Source: a virus
Length of the DNA: 32,234 nt
Strand: one strand, 5' to 3'
Virus record (IMG/VR): IMGVR_UViG_3300045789_000075
Coordinates: 1-32,234 of that record
A model generated the notes under the pieces. The model was not told where the DNA came from and ran no database searches. It saw nothing but the letters and a program-made list of their open reading frames with translations. A program made the translations under genes and the position numbers. Numbering within the stretch: position 1 is the stretch's first letter; every line of letters starts with the position of its first letter. Positions 11,372 through 21,395 of the stretch are shown piece after piece.

Positions 11372-13990
11372 TTATGGTAGTGTTCCAAAATCTATTTGAA
11401 GGTTGTCACCGCTAATAGTTCCTACTTCGGTAAAGTTATTATTGTTTGCATCTAATGCTCCTCCTAATTCTGGAGTAACATCAGCTATCAGAGATGTCAT
11501 TCCAGTAGTAATTACGGCAAATGCTGTTCCGTTATGATATTTCATTTCATTAGTACTAGAGTCGTACCATAAGTCACCGGCAGTTGGAGTAGGTGAAGTA
11601 GGTGTAGATGAAGATATTACATATTCATTTGCATATCTATTTACATTCCCAATACTATCTGCAACTGTTTCTATATCACCTATTACTCCAGATGCTCCTA
11701 ATAAATCCATATCTGTAATAACAGCAGGAACAGCTAATAAAGCCATATCATCTGTAACTGTAGTACTACCAAGTATAGCTAAATCATCAGTTACTGTGGC
11801 ATTACCAAGTACCTTCAGATAACCAGTAGAAGTGTCAGTCATAGCAGTAGTTCCAAGTAAGGCTATACTACCTGTTGTGGCTGTTGCCATTGGAACAGTA
11901 CCTAATCGCTCTATTTCATCTTCTAAAGCGGCAACTTTTCCAATTTCATTTGTTACAGTACTTGTGGTAACAGCAGTAGCTATTGAACCTAAATCTTCCT
12001 GATAAATTATATTTCCTGCAACTATATTAATAGCATCTATATCACCTTGATTCGGTGTAGCTTGTTGCCAAAGTGAAGTAGTGGCATTATAAACATTCAA
12101 TTCATTAGTATTTGTATTGAAATAAAGATCACCAGCATCAAGATTTGGTAATGGAAGATCAGCATTAGCGGCTACTCGATAACGATTAGCAAAGTCATTA
12201 ACAGTAGTTATATTATTTGCTACTGTATTAACTTGTGTTAAATTAGTATTTGTACCACTCAGAGTTGCAGTTCCATCATATCCTGCACCAAGTTTAGTAA
12301 GATTACCTGTAGTAGCATGAGCCATAGCAGAAGTACCAAGTAACGCAATCTCAGTATCTACATCTGCAACTTTACTCACATCTCCGGTTGTTATTACTCC
12401 AACTTTACTCACATCACCTGTAGTTATAGCCGCAACTTTAGAAACATCACCTGTAGTAATAACTGCAACTTTACTCACATCTCCAGTTGTAATAACTGCA
12501 ACTTTGCTTACATCACCAGTAGTTATATCCGCTACTTTACTAACATCACCAGTTGTGATAATAGCTACTTTACTTATATCTCCTGCTGTAATATTTGCTA
12601 CTGTAGTAACATCTGCACCAGCAGTACCTATACCAGCAACAGTAGAAATATCAACTCCAGCAGTACCAAGAACAGCTAATTGTCCTATTTCAGTATCTAT
12701 GGCGGCTACTTTACCAATATCTACTGCATCTGCTACTGCCGCATTAATATTTGTTTGTTCTGCACTTGAAGGAGTAAGGTTTTTCCAAGTAGAAGAGGTT
12801 GTATCATAAACCTTTAATACATCATCTGTAGTATTAAAGTATAAAGCTCCATCTGCTAATGCAACTCCATCATTATCTAATGCAGGGCCATCCTTAGTTC
12901 CATCAAAAGTTCCGTAAATACCATGTCCAGTAAATGTAAGAGGTACAGTAGAAGATGCACTAACTGCCGCCATATTGTCTGATATAACTATTGCAGTTCC
13001 ATCTATTGAAATAACATTAGGTACTGGAGAAGTTTCAATTCCTGCACCAACAACAATCTGTCCTACCTTTATATTTGTATTAGCTGATACTGTTATAGTA
13101 GAAGAATTTTTTGTCCATTGACCTGTAGGTTCAGGATTAAGACCTTGAGCCGCAGTATCTAACATTGATCCAAGATATTTATCATTAAATGCATCATACA
13201 TTACTGCTACAGCATCAGCAGAGGCGTTTGCAGAGGTTTCACTTATTGCCGCATTTGCCGCATATTGCTTTGCACTATAAAGACTACCTGTAACTGCAAC
13301 AGTATCAGTAGTAGCCCATTCCTTTGCAGAACCATCTGGAGGACTACCAACCGCATGTTCTAAAGATGAATATACATTTGTTTGAGGGGAAGCTACTCCA
13401 GCAGAATAATGATTTACTACAGCAGGAGTTTGAGTAGCATAACTTTTTGCTTCTAATATATAATCTTCAGCTTTATCAGTATCAATAGTTGTAACTGCAA
13501 GATTACCTGTTGCATCAAATTTAAGTGATTTATTAGCCCTTAATGCAGAAGTAACATTTAATGTAGAATGTGTTTCTGTAGCATTAACCGCAGTTAAAGT
13601 ATCAGAAAATCTAAGGTTTCGTGAAGTATTATCATTAATTTGCTGGCTTTGGTTAACCATTAAGTCTAATTGACTTTCTAATGATTCTGCATCTAATTGG
13701 GAATTATTGGCAAGGTCAGTATCTTGTGTAAAAGGAACATCTCGTATAAATAATATATTAGCAGTTCCACTAGGAGGAACATTACCTACAGTAAATGTTA
13801 TTGTTGCTGTAGTTCCTACAAAACCAACAGTATAATGTGTAGTAAGTGTCTTTAAAACAGCACCTACATACACTTTTATATGAGATACATCTTTAACTGG
13901 AATATCTGTACCACCACTTGTACGAAATACAAATGCTGTAGCAGAAGCATCTCCATTAAATTCTGCTCTGTTTATATCTGTTGAAATCAC
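11372..13990 (-). CDS. Tail fibre with T7 gp17-like N-terminus and repeat modules
   Basis: An 872-residue protein. Residues 1-140 resemble the virion-attachment domain of T7-type fibres: RAEFNGDASATAFVF, then IKVYVGAVLKTLTTHYTVGFVG, then ILFIRDVPFTQDTDL, then LESQLDLMVNQSQQINDNTSRNLRFSD. The rest is Ala/Thr/Val-rich and fibrous. Three similar modules of about 28 residues (near 379-407, 619-646 and 804-828; pattern 'aGdLyfnt.tn.l.vYn..t..W') alternate with coiled or beta-repeat stretches, including a perfect-length 11-residue tandem array at 467-543. It lies between the internal virion genes and the glycine-rich tip gene, so it is probably the stem that carries the latter. Confident for fibre, less so for domain roles. 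Confidence 0.8.
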   Translation of the reverse strand: MISTDINRAEFNGDASATAFVFRTSGGTDIPVKDVSHIKVYVGAVLKTLTTHYTVGFVGTTATITFTVGNVPPSGTANILFIRDVPFTQDTDLANNSQLDAESLESQLDLMVNQSQQINDNTSRNLRFSDTLTAVNATETHSTLNVTSALRANKSLKFDATGNLAVTTIDTDKAEDYILEAKSYATQTPAVVNHYSAGVASPQTNVYSSLEHAVGSPPDGSAKEWATTDTVAVTGSLYSAKQYAANAAISETSANASADAVAVMYDAFNDKYLGSMLDTAAQGLNPEPTGQWTKNSSTITVSANTNIKVGQIVVGAGIETSPVPNVISIDGTAIVISDNMAAVSASSTVPLTFTGHGIYGTFDGTKDGPALDNDGVALADGALYFNTTDDVLKVYDTTSSTWKNLTPSSAEQTNINAAVADAVDIGKVAAIDTEIGQLAVLGTAGVDISTVAGIGTAGADVTTVANITAGDISKVAIITTGDVSKVADITTGDVSKVAVITTGDVSKVAVITTGDVSKVAAITTGDVSKVGVITTGDVSKVADVDTEIALLGTSAMAHATTGNLTKLGAGYDGTATLSGTNTNLTQVNTVANNITTVNDFANRYRVAANADLPLPNLDAGDLYFNTNTNELNVYNATTSLWQQATPNQGDIDAINIVAGNIIYQEDLGSIATAVTTSTVTNEIGKVAALEDEIERLGTVPMATATTGSIALLGTTAMTDTSTGYLKVLGNATVTDDLAILGSTTVTDDMALLAVPAVITDMDLLGASGVIGDIETVADSIGNVNRYANEYVISSSTPTSPTPTAGDLWYDSSTNEMKYHNGTAFAVITTGMTSLIADVTPELGGALDANNNNFTEVGTISGDNLQIDFGTLP
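12362..12592 (-). repeat. Seven tandem 33-nt repeats in the tail fibre gene
   Basis: Seven in-frame copies of 33 nt encode an 11-residue unit of type ITTGDVSKVAx (residues 467-543). Copies differ mainly at synonymous third positions, and in the first copy and a few Ala/Gly, Ala/Asp positions. The protein unit is held much more tightly than the DNA, so selection acts on the protein. The unit would extend a fibre shaft by fixed steps. Confidence 0.85.
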
Positions 13991-13991
13991 T

Positions 13992-16526
13992 TTATCCTCC
14001 CCAAATTGATGACGGTTTAATCATATATTCAGCGTTAGTCCCTTTAGCACGTGCTTCTAACCGTTTTTTATATCCGGGTCTAAATGCCTCCATTATATTA
14101 TAATGTATGAAATAATTTACTGCGGCTTCCGTCCAGAATAGATTAGCAAATGGTACTTGATGGCGCAAGTGATTATAAAAATCAACTGCATCTTTGTTAC
14201 CCCTTACTAACTCAGTTCCTAATTCCCCCCATGAAGTCAATGTTTTATAAGCACTTCCTGCTATAGCTTCATCCATATCATGTTTGTAATTTCCAAACTG
14301 ACCACCTAAGAAATCTGCAAGGAACCCTAAAAAACCACTTTGTTCTAATGAACGTACAAGCGTTTGAGGATCATCATAAGCCATCGGTTCTTTTCCTGCA
14401 ACCATATTTTTTAAACTTGCAGATACATATCCCAATCCAATTGCAGGTAACACATGTGCTAATGATGGTGTACCCATCTCATACATTCTAGGAGCTAAAG
14501 CTCTAATCATTTTTACTTGATGAGTACGGAATTGAAAAAACAATCGTAATGTAGATTCAGGTAAAGAACCTCTTGCATGTTCACCAAACATCCATGCTCT
14601 ATCTGCGGCTCCTGCTTCTGGTACTGCAACTCTACTTTCCATTATATAATATCTGTTAATAGATTGCTCTATCCTACGTACATCTGCTTCCTTCAGCCCT
14701 TCTTTTGCCCATTCATCTTTAATTTTCCATCCACCGCTATCCAATGGTTCTGTAACAGTATCAATAAAATGATCTGAAGTAAAAAATTTATTCTTTTTAT
14801 CTCCACCTGTTTTAAATTTAGTTTCATCAAATGCACCTACTTTTCTTAATATATCCCAATCTTTAGAATTAAGATCATATGATTCTAGTAATGTTTTAAA
14901 TCGTGGAGGCATTTTATCAAATGATTTAGCTAGATTATCTGCAAAATGCATTGACATCATTTTAGCAACACCTTCTCTTGAAGAGTTCGTCCACCAGTTT
15001 AATAAATTAAGATCAAACATTGTATCTGTCATCTTATTTAATGTACCCATTGCTGGGTTATTTATATAGTTTCTTGAATAAGTTTCAAAGATACCATCAA
15101 CACCTACGTTAAGCTGTCTAAGAAGAACATCTCTTTCTTTAGTAGATATTTGTTGTGTTGCTTTTTTTAATATATGATTTACTAATCCTAGATATGCTCT
15201 TCCGGGCTTAACGCCTTGATAGTGAAGAATAACTGCTCCTGTCCATAAGTCATTAACTGATGATAATGTTGCCTTACCTAACTTTGTAATATACTCCCAA
15301 AACTGAAAGCCAGTAACAAATTTAGACAATGTTGGCCTTCCTACTTGATATGAATCTCCTGTTACTTGCGATAAAGCTCCTCTTAATCTTCTGTATTGAC
15401 TCCCGGTGATTCGCTTATCTCTATGTAAGTTATACATTTCTCGTTGCAATTCATCGGTAGGATTTACTTCTTTCCATTTTAAGTTTTCTAAAGCGTTTTC
15501 AGCTTCTAATATAAGGTCTTGCTCACCTGACATCGTTGCTTCATGAAGTGCATCTTGATGTTGTCTTAAAGTTGCTTCATCGGGTTTTACTTTCTTTCTA
15601 TAACCAAATCCGAATGCTTCTCCAAATGAAATATGGTTATCTACCATTGTCATATTTTCAAATATTGCATGAGCTACGTTCTCATGTCCATATGACTTAT
15701 TATAATCGATAAAGGATTTTGAATCTTTAAACTTTAATGTCCGTTTTAAATGCAGAGAATCTAACAATAAACCTTTATTTGTTGATTTAGCTGTCATTGC
15801 TGTATATGCCGACCTAAGATACTTCTTCATATCAAATTGTTTTTCATTCCATTTCATCCCTCTATCTAATATTATATTCCTAATTCTATCTTTTGTTAGA
15901 TTATAATCTAAAGATTTATAAATATCATTTACCCATACTTCTTTTTTTACTTTAAGCATTCTATACGCATCATGCCATTGTTTAGTAATATAATCGTCTC
16001 TCCATAATACCCCACCACCAAAACTATTTAATTCGCTAACCTGTCTTTTTTGATAAGAAGTAATTGCACCTGCAAGTTCAAATGCTAAATCGTTTTTAGT
16101 TTTCTTTACTCCAGTAAAGTTATCCATTTCTTGAACTAAATCAGCGACAAATCCTTTATCATTTAATTTGGCTTTAATATCTCTATTAGGCATTCTAAGC
16201 TTTGCCGCAAAAAAGCCAGCTCTCGCTTGCGCTCTCGCTAATGACCTAGATGTAATACCTGACGTATCCCCTACTAAAAACTTAAATAATGCATTATATG
16301 GTTTTTTAACTTTTGTAGCAACGTCACTTAATTTACTTAAAAACTCGTTGGTATTTGTTTCTGATATTTCATTATTAGCTTTACGATGTCTTTGTTTTTT
16401 TATGTCGTCTATCAGTTTTTCAGTAATCTCTTCTGTTCCTGCTCCTAGTTTAACTTGATTGTCAATCCACTTTATCTCTTCTGGAGTGGCTTTCATCTCC
16501 TTGAGAATATCTACACAACTACTCAT
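13992..16526 (-). CDS. Internal virion (ejection) protein, gp16-like C-terminal part
   Basis: An 844-residue protein from the ATG at 16526, whose ATGA overlaps the upstream stop and has AGGAGG (16535-16540) 8 nt before it; the in-frame GTG at 16535 falls in that site. The first half is basic and helical. The second half contains an amphipathic region (RLFFQFRTHQVKMIRALAPRM, then LAHVLPAIGLGYVSASLKNMVAG) and a terminal LLADFLGGQFGN-type stretch with a YDDPQTLVRSLEQSG segment. This resembles the C-terminal end of T7-like internal core protein gp16, which forms the DNA ejection channel. No transglycosylase motif is seen. In many relatives the neighbouring ORF would be part of the same chain. Confidence 0.6.
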   Translation of the reverse strand: MSSCVDILKEMKATPEEIKWIDNQVKLGAGTEEITEKLIDDIKKQRHRKANNEISETNTNEFLSKLSDVATKVKKPYNALFKFLVGDTSGITSRSLARAQARAGFFAAKLRMPNRDIKAKLNDKGFVADLVQEMDNFTGVKKTKNDLAFELAGAITSYQKRQVSELNSFGGGVLWRDDYITKQWHDAYRMLKVKKEVWVNDIYKSLDYNLTKDRIRNIILDRGMKWNEKQFDMKKYLRSAYTAMTAKSTNKGLLLDSLHLKRTLKFKDSKSFIDYNKSYGHENVAHAIFENMTMVDNHISFGEAFGFGYRKKVKPDEATLRQHQDALHEATMSGEQDLILEAENALENLKWKEVNPTDELQREMYNLHRDKRITGSQYRRLRGALSQVTGDSYQVGRPTLSKFVTGFQFWEYITKLGKATLSSVNDLWTGAVILHYQGVKPGRAYLGLVNHILKKATQQISTKERDVLLRQLNVGVDGIFETYSRNYINNPAMGTLNKMTDTMFDLNLLNWWTNSSREGVAKMMSMHFADNLAKSFDKMPPRFKTLLESYDLNSKDWDILRKVGAFDETKFKTGGDKKNKFFTSDHFIDTVTEPLDSGGWKIKDEWAKEGLKEADVRRIEQSINRYYIMESRVAVPEAGAADRAWMFGEHARGSLPESTLRLFFQFRTHQVKMIRALAPRMYEMGTPSLAHVLPAIGLGYVSASLKNMVAGKEPMAYDDPQTLVRSLEQSGFLGFLADFLGGQFGNYKHDMDEAIAGSAYKTLTSWGELGTELVRGNKDAVDFYNHLRHQVPFANLFWTEAAVNYFIHYNIMEAFRPGYKKRLEARAKGTNAEYMIKPSSIWGG

Positions 16527-17626
16527 GAGGAACACCTCCTATATGCTCCTATAAAAGTCTTCATACCAGTTTTCATATCTCCCCATCCTTCTTCTAGAAA
16601 ACTTTGAATTGGATGAGCTTCTTTCTTTATATCATCTATAGATTTCTCAAATCCATCTACATCTGCTTTATTATTAGCTGTAGCTTCTGCATCAGATACT
16701 CTAAATTGAGCATCAGTTCCAGACCCATCTATTGCAACAAAACCTTGATCTCCCCAAGTATCCATAGATTCAGCTAAAGCCCGGTGTAATTGTTCTTTTT
16801 TAAAGTTACGTCTAAAGTTTATTGCCATAGGTAAAGTGCCTAATACCCCTCCAAATATTCCTGCAATCATTACGTCAAATACACCACCCATATAATCTAT
16901 GTCTTCTTCTGCTCTAGCATCTGACATATGTTTTATAGTTTGATATGCTGATTCTGCAAGCATACCTTCCATTGAATACGTTGCTACTGGTTTAAATGGC
17001 TTTAGAATACCTTTAAATGTAGCTTTAACAGGACTTATAACCTTTGATAGTCTACTTACCTCTGCAATAGTTCTTGTAGCCAATGTAGCCGTCATGCCCC
17101 CCATAACACCCTGCATTGAAATCTTACCTATATCAGCAGTATGTTTACCTATTCTTGCTAATTGATAAGCTGTCCTTGCTCCTGTAGCTATTTTAGCGGC
17201 TGGGCCTACAAACGGTATATAAGATAAAGGATCAAATGCGGCGGCTCCAAGTGCGGCTCCAATATTATGTAAAGCAAATGGGTCTGTATTACCCATATTT
17301 AATTGGAATTCAGCATCTCTATCATGTCTCTCAGATAATATCCTAGCATCTGTATTAGTTAAGTTCTCATGCCAGTTTATTCCTTTACGAAAATAAGGTG
17401 TATTTTCTTGATTCCACATATCAAGTGGTATAGTTTCTTGACTACCCTGCTCACGCATTAATGTATCTCTTGCAAATGGGACTGTACCCATTGACATATG
17501 TTGTTGCCAAGTTTGAGACATTTGATCTAACATACCGGGCTTATAACTACGCAGAGCTTGCTCCATGAACTGCCTACTAGCATATCCTTCGTTTTTATCA
17601 ATTAGATATTCTTGTTGTCGTCTCAT
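16523..17626 (-). CDS. Internal virion protein with membrane-interacting segments
   Basis: A 367-residue protein. Residues 1-105 are polar; residues about 119-160 (IGAALGAAAFDPLSYIPFVGPAAKIATGARTAY) and 250-270 (DVMIAGIFGGVLGTLPMAI) are hydrophobic and Gly/Ala-rich, like segments of ejection proteins that enter the host envelope. The C-terminus is acidic. It shares one base with the upstream stop (TAATG) and overlaps the downstream start by 4 nt, so the three ORFs are translated as a coupled set. It may be the middle part of a split gp16-like ejection protein. No enzyme motif is visible. Position and composition support an internal virion role. Confidence 0.6.
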   Translation of the reverse strand: MRRQQEYLIDKNEGYASRQFMEQALRSYKPGMLDQMSQTWQQHMSMGTVPFARDTLMREQGSQETIPLDMWNQENTPYFRKGINWHENLTNTDARILSERHDRDAEFQLNMGNTDPFALHNIGAALGAAAFDPLSYIPFVGPAAKIATGARTAYQLARIGKHTADIGKISMQGVMGGMTATLATRTIAEVSRLSKVISPVKATFKGILKPFKPVATYSMEGMLAESAYQTIKHMSDARAEEDIDYMGGVFDVMIAGIFGGVLGTLPMAINFRRNFKKEQLHRALAESMDTWGDQGFVAIDGSGTDAQFRVSDAEATANNKADVDGFEKSIDDIKKEAHPIQSFLEEGWGDMKTGMKTFIGAYRRCSS

Positions 17627-19017
17627 TAGTTACCCCTAAGAATTTGTCCTGCTGGAGATAAAAGCTCTGGGACTTCTTGACTATATTCTCCTCCTATTAC
17701 ATCTGGCTCTGTATCAAAAAATAATCCGCTAGGTTTTCCTGTAGGACGATTTCTCCCTCCTAGTCTTCCTTGTTTACTGTAAGAACCTGCACCATGCCTA
17801 AAAGGAACTACATCTGCTCTAAATACATCAATTATACCTTTAAAATGTAAATTCCAATATTTATCTTCAAATGCAAATGTCTCTTGTTTTCTAACTTCTT
17901 CCCATTTATTGGCAAATGCTTCTTTTCCTAAATGTTTATACTTTTCCCAAAATGGCACAACAACTTGATTATACTCAAACTTGCCAATTTTTACAGGCGA
18001 CCATTTGCTTACAATTATTTCTTCCATAAAACTTGGAATACTATCTATTAGTTCGCTAGGCCCATCATCAATCCATCTTGCAACATCTTCTTTAATATCT
18101 CCATCATTCTCAATGTCCATAAAGTTACCACGCTTATATGCAGATAAAACTTTAAGCTGATTGTCTTTACCATCATATTTAAGTGTTTTCAAAACAGAAT
18201 TCCCATCTTTATCTTTATCTTTATATTTCCATCTAGCAACTACTTGTCTATCACTTCTTTCATGCATATTACCTGTCATTAAGACCACTTCCATTGATTT
18301 ACCATCTTGAGACAGTCTGGTTGCAGTCCATATAGACGAATCAGCATCACGTTCCATTAATTTCTCTTTTAATTCTTTTAATCTTGTAAGTTGATGCATA
18401 CCGGGTGCAAACCCTTCTACTTTCTCTGATTTTGCTAAAATTTCAAATGTTAAGTGTTTACCTTCTTTCATTGCACGAATCATAGCGTAATTTGCACTAT
18501 CATATAAATCAGCCATTTCAAGACCTCTAGCCTTTAAGTCACTTTTTAGGAATACTATATTAGTATCTGCTCCACCATCATATACAGCATATGGTTCATT
18601 TAACATATCTGATATAGCTTCATGTCCTACACCTTGAAACTGACTATGATTAGCTAATGCATCTATTAAATGACCAAATGAGTTTCTTCTTCCATTAGCT
18701 TCAAACTGTGAAGCAAATCCCCCATCAAAATCTGCATCAAATGTAAAACTTCTTTTATCTTTATCAAGAGGTTCCCCCCATTGTAATGGTTCTGTACTAT
18801 CAAATAACACATTGAATATTTTATTATTTAAACCTGCACGTTTAGATGTTTGTAGTTCTGGTGATAAATCTCTCCATGCAGATATTGCCGATAATCGCCT
18901 ATCATTACCCTCTAGCATTTGCATTTGTATCCAATGGCTCGTAACACCATCATCATTTGCTATCTTATCAATCTGATTCCAATGTGCTTCTACTTCTATT
19001 GCGCTATTAAATTTCAT
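17626..19017 (-). CDS. Internal virion protein of unknown family
   Basis: A 463-residue, charged protein with no signal peptide and no membrane span. It is helical near its N-terminus and mixed beyond, with a Gly/Arg-rich segment (QGRLGGRNRPTGKPSG) near the C-terminus. No lysozyme, transglycosylase or nuclease motif is seen. The ATG overlaps the stop of the gp15-like gene (ATGA) and its own stop overlaps the next ATG. It lies in the block where T7-like phages carry gp15 and gp16, so it is probably ejected with the DNA. A role is inferred from place only. Confidence 0.5.
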   Translation of the reverse strand: MKFNSAIEVEAHWNQIDKIANDDGVTSHWIQMQMLEGNDRRLSAISAWRDLSPELQTSKRAGLNNKIFNVLFDSTEPLQWGEPLDKDKRSFTFDADFDGGFASQFEANGRRNSFGHLIDALANHSQFQGVGHEAISDMLNEPYAVYDGGADTNIVFLKSDLKARGLEMADLYDSANYAMIRAMKEGKHLTFEILAKSEKVEGFAPGMHQLTRLKELKEKLMERDADSSIWTATRLSQDGKSMEVVLMTGNMHERSDRQVVARWKYKDKDKDGNSVLKTLKYDGKDNQLKVLSAYKRGNFMDIENDGDIKEDVARWIDDGPSELIDSIPSFMEEIIVSKWSPVKIGKFEYNQVVVPFWEKYKHLGKEAFANKWEEVRKQETFAFEDKYWNLHFKGIIDVFRADVVPFRHGAGSYSKQGRLGGRNRPTGKPSGLFFDTEPDVIGGEYSQEVPELLSPAGQILRGN

Positions 19018-21392
19018 TGACTTATTTGATGTTTTGCAGTTGGAGTTTGTCTTTTTAATTCTAAAAATCCTTCGTCTAGAAAAAATGGACTTATCATACC
19101 TTGTAATGCATTTTTATCTAAATAAATCCATACTTGTTCTTCTTTTATTCCCCCCGGCCCTGTTATTTTAGTGCCACCCTTAAATCTACTCCGGTCTTCA
19201 CCTAAAAGTTTCCATCTTATATCTAAAGCATCCTTCATGTCCTGAGTAACTCCTTCTGTAGCATCAAATGTCATTTTAATATCTCTCAACATTGTACCAT
19301 TTGGGTCTTCAGCTAATGCTTTTATTCTAGGAATTAATATAATATTTGCATATTTATCACCAATAACACTCATTGCTCTTGTTCTTCCTGCGGTGTCGGA
19401 ACCTTGTCTATCCTGAATTTTTCTCCAACCATTTGTTAAAGTTTTTGTTGATTTTTCAAGGAATTTATCATTATCAAAGTTTATAATTTCTTGATATTCA
19501 TTCCTTTGATTAGCAAGTAATATATGTTGGTCATCACTCAATTGGTATAAATTATATTCATCATTAGCGCCATCAGCTACATGCATGGGGTCTGGATTGT
19601 AGCTAGTGGCTCCTCCCTGTTTGTTATCTTTTCTTACAAACAATTCATTTGTATAATACGAAGCAAGCGCATTTTGTAAAGTTTTCATACCTGTAGGGTC
19701 TAATCCACCTTTTGGGCTTCTTGTAGGAATACCGGGAGTTATACCGCCCATATATATTCTTGCATCATCTTCATCTATACCACCATGCAAAACCATATCT
19801 TTTATATAACTTTCTTTTACCTTCCATATATTATGTTTAGGATCAATTTCAAATGCTTGAGATATTATTTCAAATCTTTCTGTTTTATTTTCTTTTCCTT
19901 TTACAGCTTTATAAAATACTCCAATTCTATCTAAATACTTCTTAGTCCTTTTTGCATCTTCTCGTTCTACATGCTCTTTGTATTTTTTCTTTTCACCTTT
20001 AGCATCAAGCACCAAACCTTGATAAACTGATTTGACATGTGCCGCACTTGTAAAGCCTGATCCTTTACCTAATTTTTTAAATAGGTATTCTGAATGTTTG
20101 TTCATTCTTTCTTCTTGCTCTTTAGCAGTATACAAGCGACCACTTTTGCCAACTCTTGCTTTCTGTTCTGATTTATCTACATTACTTTCTTGGTCTACTC
20201 CCCTTTGTAATATATCAAATATTGCTATACCTTGATCATCATGTCCCGACGTTATTGCCCCTTCTTTGTATTGATCCCATCGTTGGGCAGTTGGATCAAA
20301 TGCTCTATAAGTTTCAAGGAACTTTTCAGCTCCTTCATCTTTATATTGTAATTTCCTTGCTTGTATATGTGAGTTTCTTCTATTAGTCTCTAGTTCTGAT
20401 CTTTCTCTAATTCTTGTTGTATTAATATAATTACTTAGTTGTGGATCATTAAATACAATTTTATCTCTTCCATCTCCGGGATCAAGAACAATACCTTTTT
20501 TAAGAGCTAAATCAAATGCTTTTTCTTCATCAATACCAGCATAATGGTCAAATTGTACTTTACCTAATTCTTGTGCATAATTAAAAACTCTTAAATCCAT
20601 AGCACCTTGAGACATTAATTTTCTTTCAACTTTTCCTTCTAGTACATTTTTAACATAGACACTAAGAAGATTATTAGCCGCTTGTGCTTTTTGGGTATCT
20701 ATACCTATTCCTCTAGTAAAGAAAAAACTTCCTCTGTCTTTCTTTGTCCTACCTCCTACTAATTCACCTTCTGCATTTCTTCTACCTTGTGTCTGTGATG
20801 TAGGCGTAATAGTAATAGAAGAATCTCTTTTTGATTCTATCTCTTCTAATTGTAAAGATAGTCCACTTAATGACTTAGCCTCAAGTAGTGATAATTGGTT
20901 ATTACTACGATTAACTAACTCTCCAAAGTGCAGTTTAATTGCATCTGCGTGGAACTTTTTCTCTGCAAGCTCAATAAACGGAGCCATTTCTTCTTGTGCC
21001 TTTTTACTATATCCATCGGCAACTTTAAATTCTTTTAGCCCTTTATAACTTCCATCAAGTTTCCCACTACCATATAAATCTTCAAATCCAGTTAATTGTT
21101 CATTAGTCTGTTCATTCATCCCTGTAGATAATGCAGATGTAGCATCAATATAATGGCTTTGCATGTCAGCAGATATTTTAACTTTTTCATCTTCAAGTGC
21201 CAGACGACGCATTTTATTGCCGACACTAACTACAGTCTGTAAATCATTTGTAATACTATCCCACATTTTTTTAGTAGATGCCTCAACCTCTCCACCACCG
21301 CTCCGATTAGGAGTATCTTTTATTTGTACGCCTTTACTTTGATAACGTCTTAATTGTGGTTTAGCACCAGATGTATCTTGTATTTCAGCCAT
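19014..21392 (-). CDS. Internal virion protein, gp15-like
   Basis: A 792-residue protein at the T7 gp15 position, after the gp14-like gene. It is long, charged and mostly helical, with Gln/Ser-rich loops. Near the N-terminus is RYQSKGVQIKDTPNRSGGGEVEA, then long helices (MRRLALEDEKVKISADMQSHY). No enzymatic motif is seen. In T7-like phages, gp15 is a core protein that is ejected and spans the periplasm. The start follows the gp14-like stop by 3 nt, and its stop overlaps the next start by 4 nt. The call is from size, composition and synteny. Confidence 0.6.
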   Translation of the reverse strand: MAEIQDTSGAKPQLRRYQSKGVQIKDTPNRSGGGEVEASTKKMWDSITNDLQTVVSVGNKMRRLALEDEKVKISADMQSHYIDATSALSTGMNEQTNEQLTGFEDLYGSGKLDGSYKGLKEFKVADGYSKKAQEEMAPFIELAEKKFHADAIKLHFGELVNRSNNQLSLLEAKSLSGLSLQLEEIESKRDSSITITPTSQTQGRRNAEGELVGGRTKKDRGSFFFTRGIGIDTQKAQAANNLLSVYVKNVLEGKVERKLMSQGAMDLRVFNYAQELGKVQFDHYAGIDEEKAFDLALKKGIVLDPGDGRDKIVFNDPQLSNYINTTRIRERSELETNRRNSHIQARKLQYKDEGAEKFLETYRAFDPTAQRWDQYKEGAITSGHDDQGIAIFDILQRGVDQESNVDKSEQKARVGKSGRLYTAKEQEERMNKHSEYLFKKLGKGSGFTSAAHVKSVYQGLVLDAKGEKKKYKEHVEREDAKRTKKYLDRIGVFYKAVKGKENKTERFEIISQAFEIDPKHNIWKVKESYIKDMVLHGGIDEDDARIYMGGITPGIPTRSPKGGLDPTGMKTLQNALASYYTNELFVRKDNKQGGATSYNPDPMHVADGANDEYNLYQLSDDQHILLANQRNEYQEIINFDNDKFLEKSTKTLTNGWRKIQDRQGSDTAGRTRAMSVIGDKYANIILIPRIKALAEDPNGTMLRDIKMTFDATEGVTQDMKDALDIRWKLLGEDRSRFKGGTKITGPGGIKEEQVWIYLDKNALQGMISPFFLDEGFLELKRQTPTAKHQISQ

Positions 21393-21395
21393 TAT

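Noticed and set aside
12362-12592. Regularly spaced 33-nt repeats, a possible CRISPR array
   Set aside because: There are no unique spacers; repeats are directly adjacent, in frame and differ at silent sites.
12504-12809. 101-residue ORF on the + strand with repeats
   Set aside because: It is antisense to the fibre's 33-nt tandem array; the repeats are explained by the fibre protein.
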